A stretch of 64,000 nucleotides of DNA. Source: Polyporus tsugae (Eukaryota; Basidiomycota; Agaricomycetes; Polyporales; Polyporaceae). Under the pieces are notes generated by a model that saw nothing but the letters and a program-made list of their open reading frames with translations, ran no database searches and was not told where the DNA came from. The position numbers and the translations under genes were made by a program. Below are positions 1 to 10,714 of the stretch, piece by piece; positions within the stretch are counted from its first letter, which is position 1, and each line of letters starts with the position of its first letter. The stretch is from contig JAHRBS010000001.1 of NCBI GenBank assembly GCA_024305745.1, forward strand, positions 992,001 through 1,056,000. Direction: 5' to 3'.

Positions 1-417
1 GAAAACAGGGGCAGGCGGACATACCGAGCATACTGCGCGGGCAGCTACTGGCACAGAGCGCAGCGAGCGGAGAGGGTGAGTGCAGACGGTGACTCGAGAC
101 ATGCTGTTGACGACGTGGATGGGATGGGAAGTGCGTGTGGTGGGAAGGGGAACGAGGGAGCCAGCCCTTTTCATGACCGGCCAACTTCTATGACGACATC
201 GCCTGCTCCTCCTGCAGACCCCATGATGTCACACCATCGCGGTCACATGATCGCAACCTCCTACCGCACGTCGCCGACAAATGGAAGGCAAACGAAAGTA
301 AGAATGTCCGATGGATATAACGTGAACACTATTGAAACACTACATGACTATAATCAGGGAAATTTTAAGTTAGCATGCTCTACATAGCAATGTCCGTCCT
401 CAGAATCAACAAAGGTC
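1..417. other. intergenic, no gene seen
   Basis: No spliced or unspliced coding signal is supported here. The segment lies downstream of the minus-strand aspartic protease, and its right part is probably that gene's 3' UTR. A 103-codon open frame lacks any recognisable motif. Confidence 0.5.
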
Positions 418-2285
418 TCAGTCGCTGTACTTCATCGCACCCCGCTCGAAGTCGTCCGCTGGCGCGCTGTCCTTAAACCGGACAGGCGTGTAGCGCGAGC
501 CGACGTTCCGGCCCTTCATCCCGCGCACGCACATCGTCAGCGACACCGCGAGCAACACGATGCCGACGAGCAGGTTCGCGCCGAGGAGCCCCAGCACGAT
601 GGTGCCGTTCTTGTTCAGCCAGCTGTCGTTGTCGCTCGAAGACGACGTGCCGTCGGTCGAAACCGCGCCAGAGAGGCGAGCGAGCGAGTCCCCGTCTGTG
701 GTGCCCGTCGAAGAGCCGTTGGGCGGTGCCGAGCCGGACTCGTACTGGACGAGCAACGCAGGGTCGATCGCGGGCGGAAGCTGAGCCAGCGTCGCTGCGC
801 GCTCGGTCTGGAACTCGTTCCACATGGTGGTGGCGTCCGTGGTGGAGAGCATCTGGACGAAGGGGTTGCCGTTGGTACTGTTGTTCGTCGGGTCGTAGTC
901 GCCGTAGTCGAACCTGAGGCGAGTCAGCCGCAGGTCAAGAAGGCGAGCGCTACAAGTGTTCCACTCACGAAGCATAGACATTGCGCAAGAAGGCGTCGCC
1001 GAGGACGATGTCAAAGCCCTGGAAGCTGTTCGGGTCGAGTGTGAGGTACTGGTAGGTGTTTATGCATGCGGTGAGGTTCGTGTCCTGGCCGTTGACGGGC
1101 AGAGTTACCACGACCGGGAAAGTCAAGTCCAGCGGGTGCACGGGGAATTGCTGGCCACTGCAGAGCACAGGGCGGGTCAGCATGTTCCAGGATCAGGGAG
1201 CGCACGCCAACTTACCCGAAGACGAAGGTGAGATTCGTGCTACCGTTGCAAGGCACAAGCCACACTTGTGAGAGCTCGTCGTAAAGAGCCCCGGGGATGC
1301 TTCCATAGATCGCGTCAACAGCAGCTGGGGGCAAGGGCGGGAACGAGAAGCCGGTGTCGAGCGCAGCGACAATGCTCCCAGTGGGAACGCCGTCGATGCG
1401 GGATTGGTTGAAAGCGAAGGTCTGACTGTTGACGAGCATAGAGTCAACGACGACGCTCCAGTGATCGGGGGCGACGCGCGGCAGCTTCGGCGCGCTCGTG
1501 ACATTCTCGTAGCCGGTCGCGTGCGACGAGATGACGAAGGCACCCTCTGCGATGTCCTCCAGCTCCGTCGAGCGCGCAAGCATGACGTCAAAGTTGTTGG
1601 GGAGGGAGGGGTTTTGCGCGAAAAGCTCAGTAATGGGCGAGCGCGCCAAGTTGTTTGCTGCGTCAGTGCCCCACGCGCTCTGAACGGTCCCGTAGATGGA
1701 CGCGATGTCGAACGCCATGCCCATGATCCCGTCGAAGCTCGACAAGTCGAAGTCTTGCAAGTCCGTTGCGTTCAAAAATGCTGTGCGCGCTAAATGAGAT
1801 CGGAAGTTGGAGATGAAAACGCGAGTGGTACGTACCCTGCGACTCGATGGTGAAGTCCCCGATCTGAAGCTGCGCGAACGCGATGTTACCCTGGACCTGT
1901 CCCTTCCCATACGCCTCAATAGCCACCAGGTCGGTGGAATTTGTGAGCTGGACCGGGCGGCCGGCGGTGTATAGCCAAAGATCGGACGAGCCGGTGTCCA
2001 GCTGGACAGTAAAGTCTGCGGGAGGGAGGCGCGTCAATTCTTGCCACTGGATCGACGACTCCCGCAGGACTCACTTTGGCCACCCAAAGTAATCTGCACG
2101 GTGTACATAAGGTCGTCCGAGGTGGTCACGCCAACATTGGAGGCGGTCAGGTTGCCAGACGCAGACTTGAACCCAGTGCCATGGGCCTGAATGTTGAAGC
2201 GGGTGCCCTTGGCGAAGGCACTCCCTGCGCTAAGCGACAGGGACAACAAAGCCGGAATGAGGTGGAGAAGAGAAGTGGGAAGCAT
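418..2285 (-). CDS. membrane-anchored pepsin-like aspartic protease (family A1)
   Basis: Predicted secreted endopeptidase tethered to the plasma membrane or wall face. Five exons join in frame to about 545 residues. The start ATG (2285) opens a hydrophobic signal peptide. The first catalytic motif is VQLDTGSSDLW (about residue 75, right after intron 1). The second is ALDTGFSFPPLP (about residue 285), where the usual T/S after DTG is F, but the catalytic Asp-Thr-Gly is intact. FDGIMGMAFD and VLGDAFLRNVY are other pepsin-family landmarks. After the peptidase domain comes a Ser/Thr/Gly linker, then one transmembrane helix (TIVLGLLGANLLVGIVLLAV) and a short basic cytosolic tail. Introns have GTGAGT/GTACGT/GTAAGT donors. 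It is the intact aspartic protease of a duplicated protease pair (see relics at 3.5-4.5 kb). Family assignment is firm; location is inferred. Confidence 0.92.
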
Positions 2286-2399
2286 CGTGACCCAGGAACT
2301 TGAAGAAGAGGGGTCGGGGGACGAGAAGGAGAAGGAGAAGGGGGCAGGGATGGCTGGAGTCTGACCGTCGTAGACGACAGATATACACGCCGTCTGCGG

Positions 2400-2414
2400 G
2401 TGTTATAATATATG
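2400..2414 (-). promoter_or_regulatory. TATA-like element of aspartic protease
   Basis: On the minus strand an AT-only stretch (CATATATTATAA) lies about 120 bp upstream of the start codon, in an otherwise GC-rich leader. Confidence 0.45.
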
Positions 2415-3400
2415 CCCACCGACGCGTATCGATGTCTTGTTCAGATCGCGGCGTCTCCGATTGCAGCGACTGCTATTGCCAATGACATGCAGGCGGTGAA
2501 TGATAAAGGGCATTATTTGACGTGCTGGTGGCGGGCACTGCCGTACGCGTGTTGCAGGCTGTTGCTGCACCCTGTGATCTGCGGGTAACATGCGTGCAGG
2601 TGCAGCCGCGTGAGCGGAACGTAATAGGAATAGATCGGCGGTCCCTGTCAAAGCCGACCGAGACCGACATGCGAATACCACGGCCTCCAGGTCGTTGTCT
2701 GAGCAGACATGCACTGCAACTTCGTTAGTTCGAGCGGGGCTATACATCTATCTGCACATACCACAAGTCACGGTTAACATTAACATTAATGTACGTATAT
2801 TTTCTGAGCACCAGCCTTAAGGATTGTCTGAACATGATGATCAGGGTGGGTCCGACTGTGGTCGGACACAAGCAAGCGGAGGCGGCGGGGCGCTTGGGCG
2901 GCAATATATGCACAGCCCCCCGCTTCCACCATCACCGCCCCTCTTTTCACTAAGGGGCATGTCACTCATTGCCCGCGCTGAGTCCCCGGTCTAAGGACAT
3001 TTTACTCTTCCGTCGTCGGAATGCCTCAAAAACGAACAATATGAGGACTCGCGTATTGTCGTGCCTCAGCTGTGTAAAGAGCAGTGCAGGCGAAACAAAC
3101 GAGAGGAGTGGTGAGGACTCTAGCCCGGACTCATTGTCTGCCAAGCAATATCCAAATGCACAGTGAGTCTAGCCCTTGAAAGCGTGGTTCGCCCTCGTTT
3201 AGATCTCTCGCTCATCGATTCGAGTCACCGATCAAGCTGGTCAAGGGCCTGCAGGGACACAATGACAAATGTATCGGACAATCCACCTTCCTGAAGGTTG
3301 AGGCAACGTTGAGGGCTAAGGGGAAGCAGAGAAGCGCACTTGGCCGGTCCCGATACTTACCATTCCACCACTGGGAACTATTGAAGAACCATGTTGACGC
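2415..3400. other. intergenic, no gene seen
   Basis: About 1 kb between the aspartic protease promoter and the S53 relic. No spliced gene model or domain motif could be supported on either strand. Confidence 0.45.
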
Positions 3401-4170
3401 ATGGGGAAGGTGATGTCCTGATCCTACCCACTCCACATTGATTCTGATTGAATATTGAATCCCGAGTATCGATACAGACGTCGATGAGAGATGCAGGGAA
3501 GATGAAAGAATGTGTCTGTCACAACGTGTTCGAAGCATCATGCCCACGCAGGTCCATGCTTCGAGCACCTTGTTAAAAATCGGGCGTGCCCAGAACGTTG
3601 AACGAAACCATAGTCGGCTGAGGGGCGCGACGAGGATGGAGACCAACGGTGAGGACGATCATGCTAGCGCTTGTCCCCGACAGTTCAAGTTGAACGTTGA
3701 CTCCCTGAGTTAGTAGTTGACGCTGGCAGCGGAGATGTCGGGGGAGACGCTGTCACTGGTATTGCCGTCAGGTAGCCAGAGATGTCATCATTATGGTAGG
3801 CCACGGCGCTGAAGATGAAGATAGAGAACAAGCACTTTCCATTTTGCCGAAGACGGTGGACGTGCGCCTTAGGTAGTGCGGACGACCGCGACGCTCGCTG
3901 TAAGTAAGCCAATGTAAGCGCGACTTCCTGGATGACGGTGGACGGAGGACTGGCGACGTTTATTTCATGCGTCCAACGGACAACCAGAGGGGAACATGGG
4001 TCGAGTGCATGCGATGCTCTTACCGCCGTCCCCGCCGCTGTCTCCAGAAGAAGATATGGGCGTGCCCGTAAGGTTTGCAAATATTCCTGCTGCAGAGCAA
4101 GATCAGCGGAAAGGGGGTGTGGAGTGGCCAGGTTTTAAGCGGAACTCACTTAGCTCTGTCGATGGGAGAT
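3400..4170 (-). pseudogene. decayed S53 (sedolisin) protease relic
   Basis: This segment aligns piecewise, in the same order and strand, with the 3' half of the intact S53 gene to its right. Positions 3968-4090 match the exon around SSGDSGV (shared run GGACAACCAGAGGGGAAC). Positions 3715-3905 match the next exon (shared run AGGTAGCCAGAGATG). Around 3670 the minus strand still reads SGTSAS, the catalytic serine motif. Around 3560-3600 a piece of the last exon reads LGTPDF then NKVLEA in a shifted frame. Stops, frameshifts and a deletion between the SGTSAS and LGTPDF pieces exclude function. The 3' flank at 3412-3460 resembles that of the intact gene at 4491-4530, so the relic arose by segmental tandem duplication, not retroposition; intron positions are also kept. 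Confidence 0.85.
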
Positions 4171-4284
4171 GAACGAGAGTATGACTGTGCGCTGGATAGA
4201 CTGTGACAACCACTGAAATGCTGGAAGGTCCGATGGGGGGATTTACCAACTGGATTTTCGAAACGCCCTGCATAGCAACGCCCC

Positions 4285-4470
4285 TGCAACCCTGCGCTGC
4301 TCCTTGAAGCTCACGGGCGTGGAGCGCGAGCCCCGCGCGCACATCGTCAAAGACATTGCAAGCAGCACGACGCCGACGAAGAGGTTAGCACCCAAAAGCG
4401 CTAGCACGAGCTTGCCGTTTTGATTGCGCCTTAGCTGTCGCTATCACTCGAAGACGTTTCGCCAGCCAGC
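4285..4470 (-). pseudogene. decayed 3' fragment of aspartic protease
   Basis: This fragment matches the 3' end of the intact aspartic protease (about 465-640): the region encoding the end of the linker, the transmembrane helix and the basic tail. Shared runs include GGCGTGTAGCGCGAGC versus GGCGTGGAGCGCGAGC, and GCACATCGTCA followed by GACGCCGACGA-type sequence. The reading frame is broken, and no trace of the catalytic domain is visible upstream. It lies immediately 3' of the intact S53 gene, which matches the gene order of the left pair. Confidence 0.82.
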
Positions 4471-4583
4471 GCCAATGGGTTGACCACAATGATGTCCGAA
4501 ACCTGCCCATTCCATATTGAACATTGAACAACCAGTGAACACGCGGTGTAAGCAAGGCGTGACCGCCGAACCCCAGCAGCTGA

Positions 4584-6683
4584 TCAGAGGCCGACGGCTC
4601 TGAGGAGTTTGTTGAAGTCTGGTGTACCCAGACCGGTAACCTGGATGGCAACAGCGTGAGCATCACGCTAGAAATGTGCAGATCGTGAAGCACGACTTAC
4701 AGGATCCCATCCCTTGGAGGCAGGGAACCCGTTGGTGCCACACCCGGGGTTGCTTCCGGTCGTGATGTCCGTCAACGCGCTCGCCCCAGTGGAGTACAAG
4801 AACGGGTTGAGGAAGCCCATCGTCGGCTTGCCGGCTGCGACCCGTCTGTCGTTGAGGAGCGCGATCATGCTCGCAACGAGTGGCGTGCTCGCACTCGTCC
4901 CCGACACGGACGAGATCTTCCCTCCAATGTTCACCTGGTAGTTGACGCCTGCAGCGGATATGTCGGGATAGCCGCGACCGGTTGTGTTGAACAGCCCCGC
5001 GTTGGTCGTGCCGAGCTGCGTGAGGTAGCCAGAGATGGCATCTTTCTGGTATGTGGCGGCGCTGAAGATGTTGGAGAACCCGCCGGAGGAGAACTTGGCG
5101 GCGGACTCTGGGGGCGCGCCTTGGGTAGCGCCGACAACCGTGACGCTGCAATTCATCCTCGCTGTAAGTACGACTTCCTAGACGTAATTGATGATACTTT
5201 TTTCATACGTACAATGGACAACCAGAGGGGAACGTGGGACGGAACTTGGTGGTGCATGCGCTGCTCTGGCCGTCATCCACGCCGCTGTCTCCCGATGAGA
5301 AGAAGATGGATGTACCGCGCGCGCCGAGCTGTGCGTAAGCGTTGCAAATGTTGCTGCCAGACAACACTACTAAGGAGGGGCAACTGCAGAGATATAAGAT
5401 GGGACTTACTTCGCCAGGTCGGAGCCGACTGACGCTTCAGGGAAACCAAAGCTAGTCGTGAAGACAGATGGAGGCTTCTCCTGGGCGATCAAGTTGTTCA
5501 CAAGGTCCAGGAAGCCGGTCAAATCGCCAGTGTTGTTGCTGCCGACGGTGAAGAAGGTAATTGGTACGTCGGTTGCAATGCCGACAGCGTACTGTATGTC
5601 CAAGCTCTGAATCGGATCAGATCATTAGACAGGTGCTTAAGCCAAACACGTAAAAAGCAAGGCGTACACCCTCAGTGCTGGGCTTGGTCTCGTCGTTTGT
5701 ACCGCCATCAACGGGCGCGACGCTGAAGGTCGTGTTTGTTGACACATCGGTACGGAACTTGGAGAGGAAGCCGGACAGGTCCGCCTTGCTCGCGAACGAC
5801 TGCACGAAGCTGCTAACCGCCATCGTGCTCGCCTGTTGCTTCGCAGCTGCGGTCGGAATGTTGTAGAACTGCTGAAGGCATGATGGTGTGATCGGGCTCG
5901 CACAGGATGCGTCCGCGCGAGCAGCATGGGTGGAGTTTTGGGGTGCGCCGGAGATGTGGACGCTCGATATGCCTCTTGTGGCCGGCAATGGGAACCTGAA
6001 ACCGTGCGCGATAGCTGGGGGTCAACCTCGCGCGGTCAAGGGGATGCGTGGGCGGGAATCACTTACGTAGTCGCCGGGAAGATGAAGTCCAAGTGCGGTT
6101 GCACGCTCTTTGGAACTGAGTACGCTCGCGTACGGACCGCAGTTGTACCTGTAGTGGAGTGTTCAAAGACAGTGAAGTCCGCATCGAGCATCGCGTTCGC
6201 CTTGGCCACAGGCAGCTCGATGTTTAGCCATTGATTCGTCACGCCCGGTGTCGCATTGACGTTATTCTTCTTGAGCCACGCGTCAATCGCCTTCAAGGCA
6301 TCATCGCTCGGCGCAGTGAGCTGCGCGACCTGTGACAATGAAATGCCGGCGCATCGTCCGTAAGGCAAAGGATCGTGACGAACACTGTGCGCGCGGGATA
6401 ACGAATGATGCTGGTGGGGCGCACGTACCTGGGCCTTGGTGAGGAACTTGCGGTAGTTTTTGCTGCCCGGGGTGCTGACGTCTAGGAGCTTCTGCACTAG
6501 TGGGGTGTTGTCTGTCTTAAGCGCGATGCGGAGTTTGAGCACCTCGTTCGCGTCGGGGGCGCCGCTCGCCTTGTAACCTGCCGGTGCGGCCGAGCGCGTG
6601 TCGTGCAGGTGGAGCACGTCGGGGGCGGGGGCGCCCAGCGCCATTGCAAAGAAAGGGAAAACAAGCAGCCCGGCTGCAACCAT
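4584..6683 (-). CDS. secreted S53 peptidase (sedolisin / tripeptidyl-peptidase type)
   Basis: Acidic serine-carboxyl protease, secreted as a proenzyme and expected to release tripeptides from partially digested protein. The ATG at 6683 begins a short hydrophobic signal peptide. The prodomain (Pro-kuma_activ) contains VLKLRIAL and [13 protein letters not shown]. The catalytic residues are all present: Glu and Asp of TEG|SLDIQY (split by an intron), the oxyanion Asp of SSGDSGVD, and Ser of VSGTSASTP. The chain ends with [14 protein letters not shown]. About eight exons are needed. The last intron is 4641-4700 with a GTAAGT donor, and the stop is at 4584-4586. One acceptor choice (GAATTGCAG before the VTVVGATQG exon) was made to keep frame. 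It is paralogous to the S53 gene at 59.2 kb on the opposite strand. Confidence 0.92.
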
Positions 6684-6833
6684 CTTGGGTCAATGAAAAA
6701 AGAGGCAATGGGGTGGGAAAGGAAAGGAAGAGGAAGGGATGAAATACAAGGGAAAAAAGGGAACGGGAAAGGAATGGAGGACCAGAGAACAAGGCAACCG
6801 CCAAGAACGGAAGCCGTTCATCGCAGAAGCTGG

Positions 6834-6842
6834 GTATATAAG
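6834..6842 (-). promoter_or_regulatory. TATA box of S53 protease
   Basis: TTATATA on the minus strand, about 155 bp before the start codon. Placement fits a Pol II core promoter with a leader of about 120 nt. Confidence 0.5.
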
Positions 6843-7749
6843 TTCGTGAGTTGGACGCGCTGGTGGATAACTGAGCCGCAGAGGCGCATGCGCATGATTG
6901 GACGAATCCGCAGGTTGAGGCTTCTCAGCCGGCGCGCGCGCGAGACATGGTCTCCGTTGCTGACCATGGTGCAACCAGGGGCCGGCGGGTAACGTTTAAC
7001 ACGCGTCTTGGAGACCGCCATACCCATGGCCAAGGTGAAGCATAGAAAAATCACCCAGATGGCTGCGCAAAAGATGCCTATGACATGCAGGTGGTCGGAT
7101 GCCATCCGAGAGGTAAGTAAGTAACAGTGATGGGGCTTCAGGCCTCAGGCTTCACGCACTGGCATGAGTTCAACATGGGAAGGATCTCTTCGCGCCAGAC
7201 CCATCTTTACAGTTACAGCTGTGAGAAAAACGACTTCAGTGAGCGTCGTATACGCGTAGATGCATATGGATCATTCAAAGCGATTCAGAAAAGGCGTACC
7301 ACAATGCACAGCAGGGTACCTGTGGTGGTCGCAATGCAACACTGCCGACGCATACCTGATAAGTCACACAGCTTACTTGAACTTGAAGGGCGGACTTCAA
7401 ACTTATTTACTTACCAATACTTGAAGCCTCCCGATCAACCAATCGCAACCACCGTATCAAAACACAGCCACGTCTTCCTGCGGGTGTCCCGAGTCCCGAC
7501 TGCCAACTGCCGACTTCAGGCTGATTCATTTTGTAGTTAGCTCGCTTAAATCATACTATGGAACATCAGAACGATTATTCCGGCAGACAGGATCCTCTAG
7601 AATTGACCGCATAGCAGCAAAAATTCGGTCCGAAGTCGCAAGCTACAGAATACGCTACCTAATGTCCTAACAGAGATAGAAACGATGAACTGTTCATACG
7701 AATATCCATGACGAAAGCAAAGTGGCGCACGGTACTGGGTTCATTACCA
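6843..7749. other. intergenic, no gene seen
   Basis: About 0.9 kb between the S53 promoter and the 3' end of the F-box gene. A 137-codon plus-strand open frame (7127-7540) has no splice-site support or motif and looks accidental. Confidence 0.4.
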
Positions 7750-9069
7750 CTACACGTACCGTTCCCCGATGACCACATCGAGCAGCTTGTGTTCGAGCAG
7801 GTACGGCAATCGCGACGTGAGAACATGCACCACCTTCGCGTCCGACACAAACTCGCCGACCGGATAGTGGGTAAGCGTGACTTTCTGCAGCGTCTGTCGC
7901 CATTGCGTCTGTAGCCTCGTGTTCGTCTCGCTCCACTCGGGAATCAACCGGGAAGCGTTCTCCAGGTCCAGGGTGAAGTCCAGCGCGATACGCGTGAGGG
8001 GAAGGGAATGGAGGTCCTCCAGCAGACGAGGGACCCATGCCATCGGACCACTGATCATATTGGGGATACTCAAGCGGAGCTCCCGTAGACGGGTATGTCG
8101 ACGAAGGGCAGCGCCGAGCTCGGGGAAGGTTCTCACTGGAGAACGTACGCATGTCAGAACGCCAGTCGTGCCCAGGAACGTCGGTTTGCTCACCAAACTG
8201 TCGATGATAAAGCGCCATTGTTGGGGCAAAGCTGATGGACTCCAATGAGCCCCCTTTTTCGGCTAGATGGTGGAGATACCTCGCCAGGAGGTCGCGAGCC
8301 TCGTTGGAGTATCCAAGCACTTCCAGTTCCCGAACCGTCGGGAGTCTGCAAAGCCACCCGAACAACTTGTCGTACTCTCCTCGACCTGGGATGTTATTGA
8401 GCCGAAGGACCTTGAGCGGAAGCACGTGGTTCCAGCGGGGACACGGGGGCGGTTCCGATGCTGCCCAGTGGACATTGGACAGTGTCAGAGACGTGAGGTT
8501 GGGAAAGGCGAATATCAGGTTTCGGAGGTTGGTGTCGTGGTAGAAACGAGACGACTCGACGGCCAGAGAAGTCACCCTGGCGAATCCTGCTAGTCCGTTC
8601 CAAAAATTCTCTTGGTAATGGACACCCTCGAGCTGGTCGAAAGTGATGGACCGCACGTTTGGAAGCAAATGGGTCAATCGAACGGGCACCTCCAGAACCC
8701 AGGGTGTGGGCCTTGTAGACGAATAGTTTGCCTTCCCCCGGATGTGCAGAGCACGGACAGCGTATGCGAGATCTGGCTGATGAGAGACGATTTCGCAGAA
8801 GGCATCCAGGGAGGCAGCGCTCGAGAGGCGGGGAGCTCTGTACACTAGACGCTGGCCGATCAAGCGCCATCTTGTGCACACCAGGGCGCATGAGCGTATG
8901 CTAGCATTGTCCAGTGGCTCAAATATGTTGTAGAGGAGTTCCAACGGTAGGTGGTGGATGGACGTGGGAACCGAAGACCTGTGGCATGTGCTGCTCAGCG
9001 CATGGGGGGTAAGACCGGCGATGCGAGTAAAAACCTATACGACACTCACCTGTACAAAACTGCTGGCAT
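7750..9069 (-). CDS. F-box / leucine-rich-repeat-like protein
   Basis: Likely substrate receptor of an SCF ubiquitin ligase. Three exons (9050-9069, 8194-8978, 7750-8135) sum to 1191 nt, giving 396 residues. The F-box starts about residue 15 with LPLELLYNIFEPLDNASI, followed by ALVCTRWRLIGQRLVYR. The rest has LRR-like segments (VRSITFDQL, LTSLTLSNV, LKVLRLNNI, VRELEVLG, LRELRLSIPN). Intron 2 (8136-8193) has a GTGAGC donor and CTGAC branch site. Without splicing the protein would appear frameshifted. The start ATG encodes only seven residues before intron 1 (8979-9049, GTGAGT donor), so that first exon is the least certain part. Basidiomycetes carry large expanded families of such F-box proteins, and the target is unknown. 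Confidence 0.82.
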
Positions 9070-10714
9070 CTTACCAATTGAAGCTGATTTGGCAGGTTTC
9101 AAGGAATATGTCTTTGGAGAAAAAAAGCCAGGGCATCAGCAAAGTTACGCCGCCCGCCGTGTCACGGAGTCACGCACCATGACTTCCTCGGGGATACCTC
9201 CGATCAGCTCTTCGAGGAGGATATTTGTAGCGGGGTGCCGCTATATGGATCAGGTAAGGCGCTATGCGAAGGGGGTGACCGAAAAGCAAACCTGCTTTAA
9301 AAGAGCAGCGGGGTACGCGGCGATGGCGACCGACGACGTGGCAACGGAGAACCGCCGAGGGACCGAGTAACTGACAGCTGAAGCTTAAGTGCAGGGACTT
9401 TGAGGAGGGCGTCGGTTCTCGGTGGGCGTGTTGCTCTTTTATACACGCCGGGCTGATCTAGACATGCCGTGGTAGCCGCCAGTGACGCTTGAACCAACTA
9501 ATAGTTGACGATTGCGGAAGGAAGCCTGTGTCCGTTGACCTTCTTCCGGCTGAATCGCTTTGTGTCTCACTCCGCGGAAAAGCAATGTGAGCTTGTTGAG
9601 TGAGTGGCACAAATCGATATGCGAGAGGAATGTCGATGACAGGAAATCGGGTTAAGTGCATGAGTGGACCAAGGTGACCGTTGGGTTTCAAGCTCAAGAC
9701 AAGCGCAGCAGTGGGACTCTGGGAGCAGTCGTCAATCGGATTTCCACGAGTCACACCCCTGTCACACCTCACACAGGGTCCACGTCACACCGTCCGACCA
9801 CGAAACAAATTCGTTGTCTCCTGCCTAAGGCTGCTGCCCAGCTGCTGCCTCAGTGCCTGCTGTCGCCACAATTCTTCACGCACCCCACCACGATGCTGAT
9901 CATGATCGAAACTAGATCACTATGCAGGACAAACAACCTCGCCCAAGAACAGTCCATCCCTTGAACTCGACAAGAATAGCAGGACTCACTGAGAACGCGG
10001 GCCGCGGCCGCCCTGGCGGCAGTAAGTATCCCGCGGTGTTGCCTCATTATCTCGGCGGTGAACTGGTGACCGGTGACCAATCCAACGCCTCCAAGGACGT
10101 CAATATTTGTAAAATTTCCGGGTACAAGTCGGACCCGATAATCCAGATTTGAACTGCCGAAGGCGGACACAGCTTCCACATGGCACGGCGGCCCGTGTCC
10201 GGCGGTGGCGGGAGAACCTCAGAGCATGATATTGCGCCAACAACTTCCTTGCAAGTGTAAGGCAGATAGTATAGCACGTTGCGGTTTACGTGCCACACCC
10301 GGCACGGCCTGGACCCAGGGCCGAGTACATTTGTCAATGCAAGGAATGTAGTTGTAGACTATTCTCTAGCTCTAGCTCAGGCTGAAACTCAAGTATGTCC
10401 ATACCACAGCGTTCATTAAACCACATTAGCATTAGACGACCTGCCGCATACCGTCATCCCTTCCGGAACCACATTTGGCGCGACACCAACAACTTTTGAA
10501 CCACCACCCTAAGTGGGACCACCACCAGTCCGTGGTTCCGAGAGGTCACACCGAGCCCTCAGCTCAGACACACTTCACGCCGACGTTATTGCGAAAGAAA
10601 AGAAAATGTTACATTAAAATACAAGCACATCGCGCGTAGGCTGGGGGATATGGTATATCACCGCAGGAGTCATATATCAACCGAACGCGCGAGCTCAAGG
10701 AGCAGCATTCCCAT
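9070..10714. other. intergenic, no gene seen
   Basis: 1.6 kb between the F-box gene promoter and the 3' end of the fumarate reductase gene. Short open frames exist on both strands but none has domain motifs or a consistent splice pattern. Confidence 0.4.

Noticed and set aside
8140..8200. Apparent frameshift in the F-box gene
   Set aside because: A 58-nt intron (8136-8193) with GTGAGC donor, CTGAC branch site and CAG acceptor restores the frame; not a lesion.
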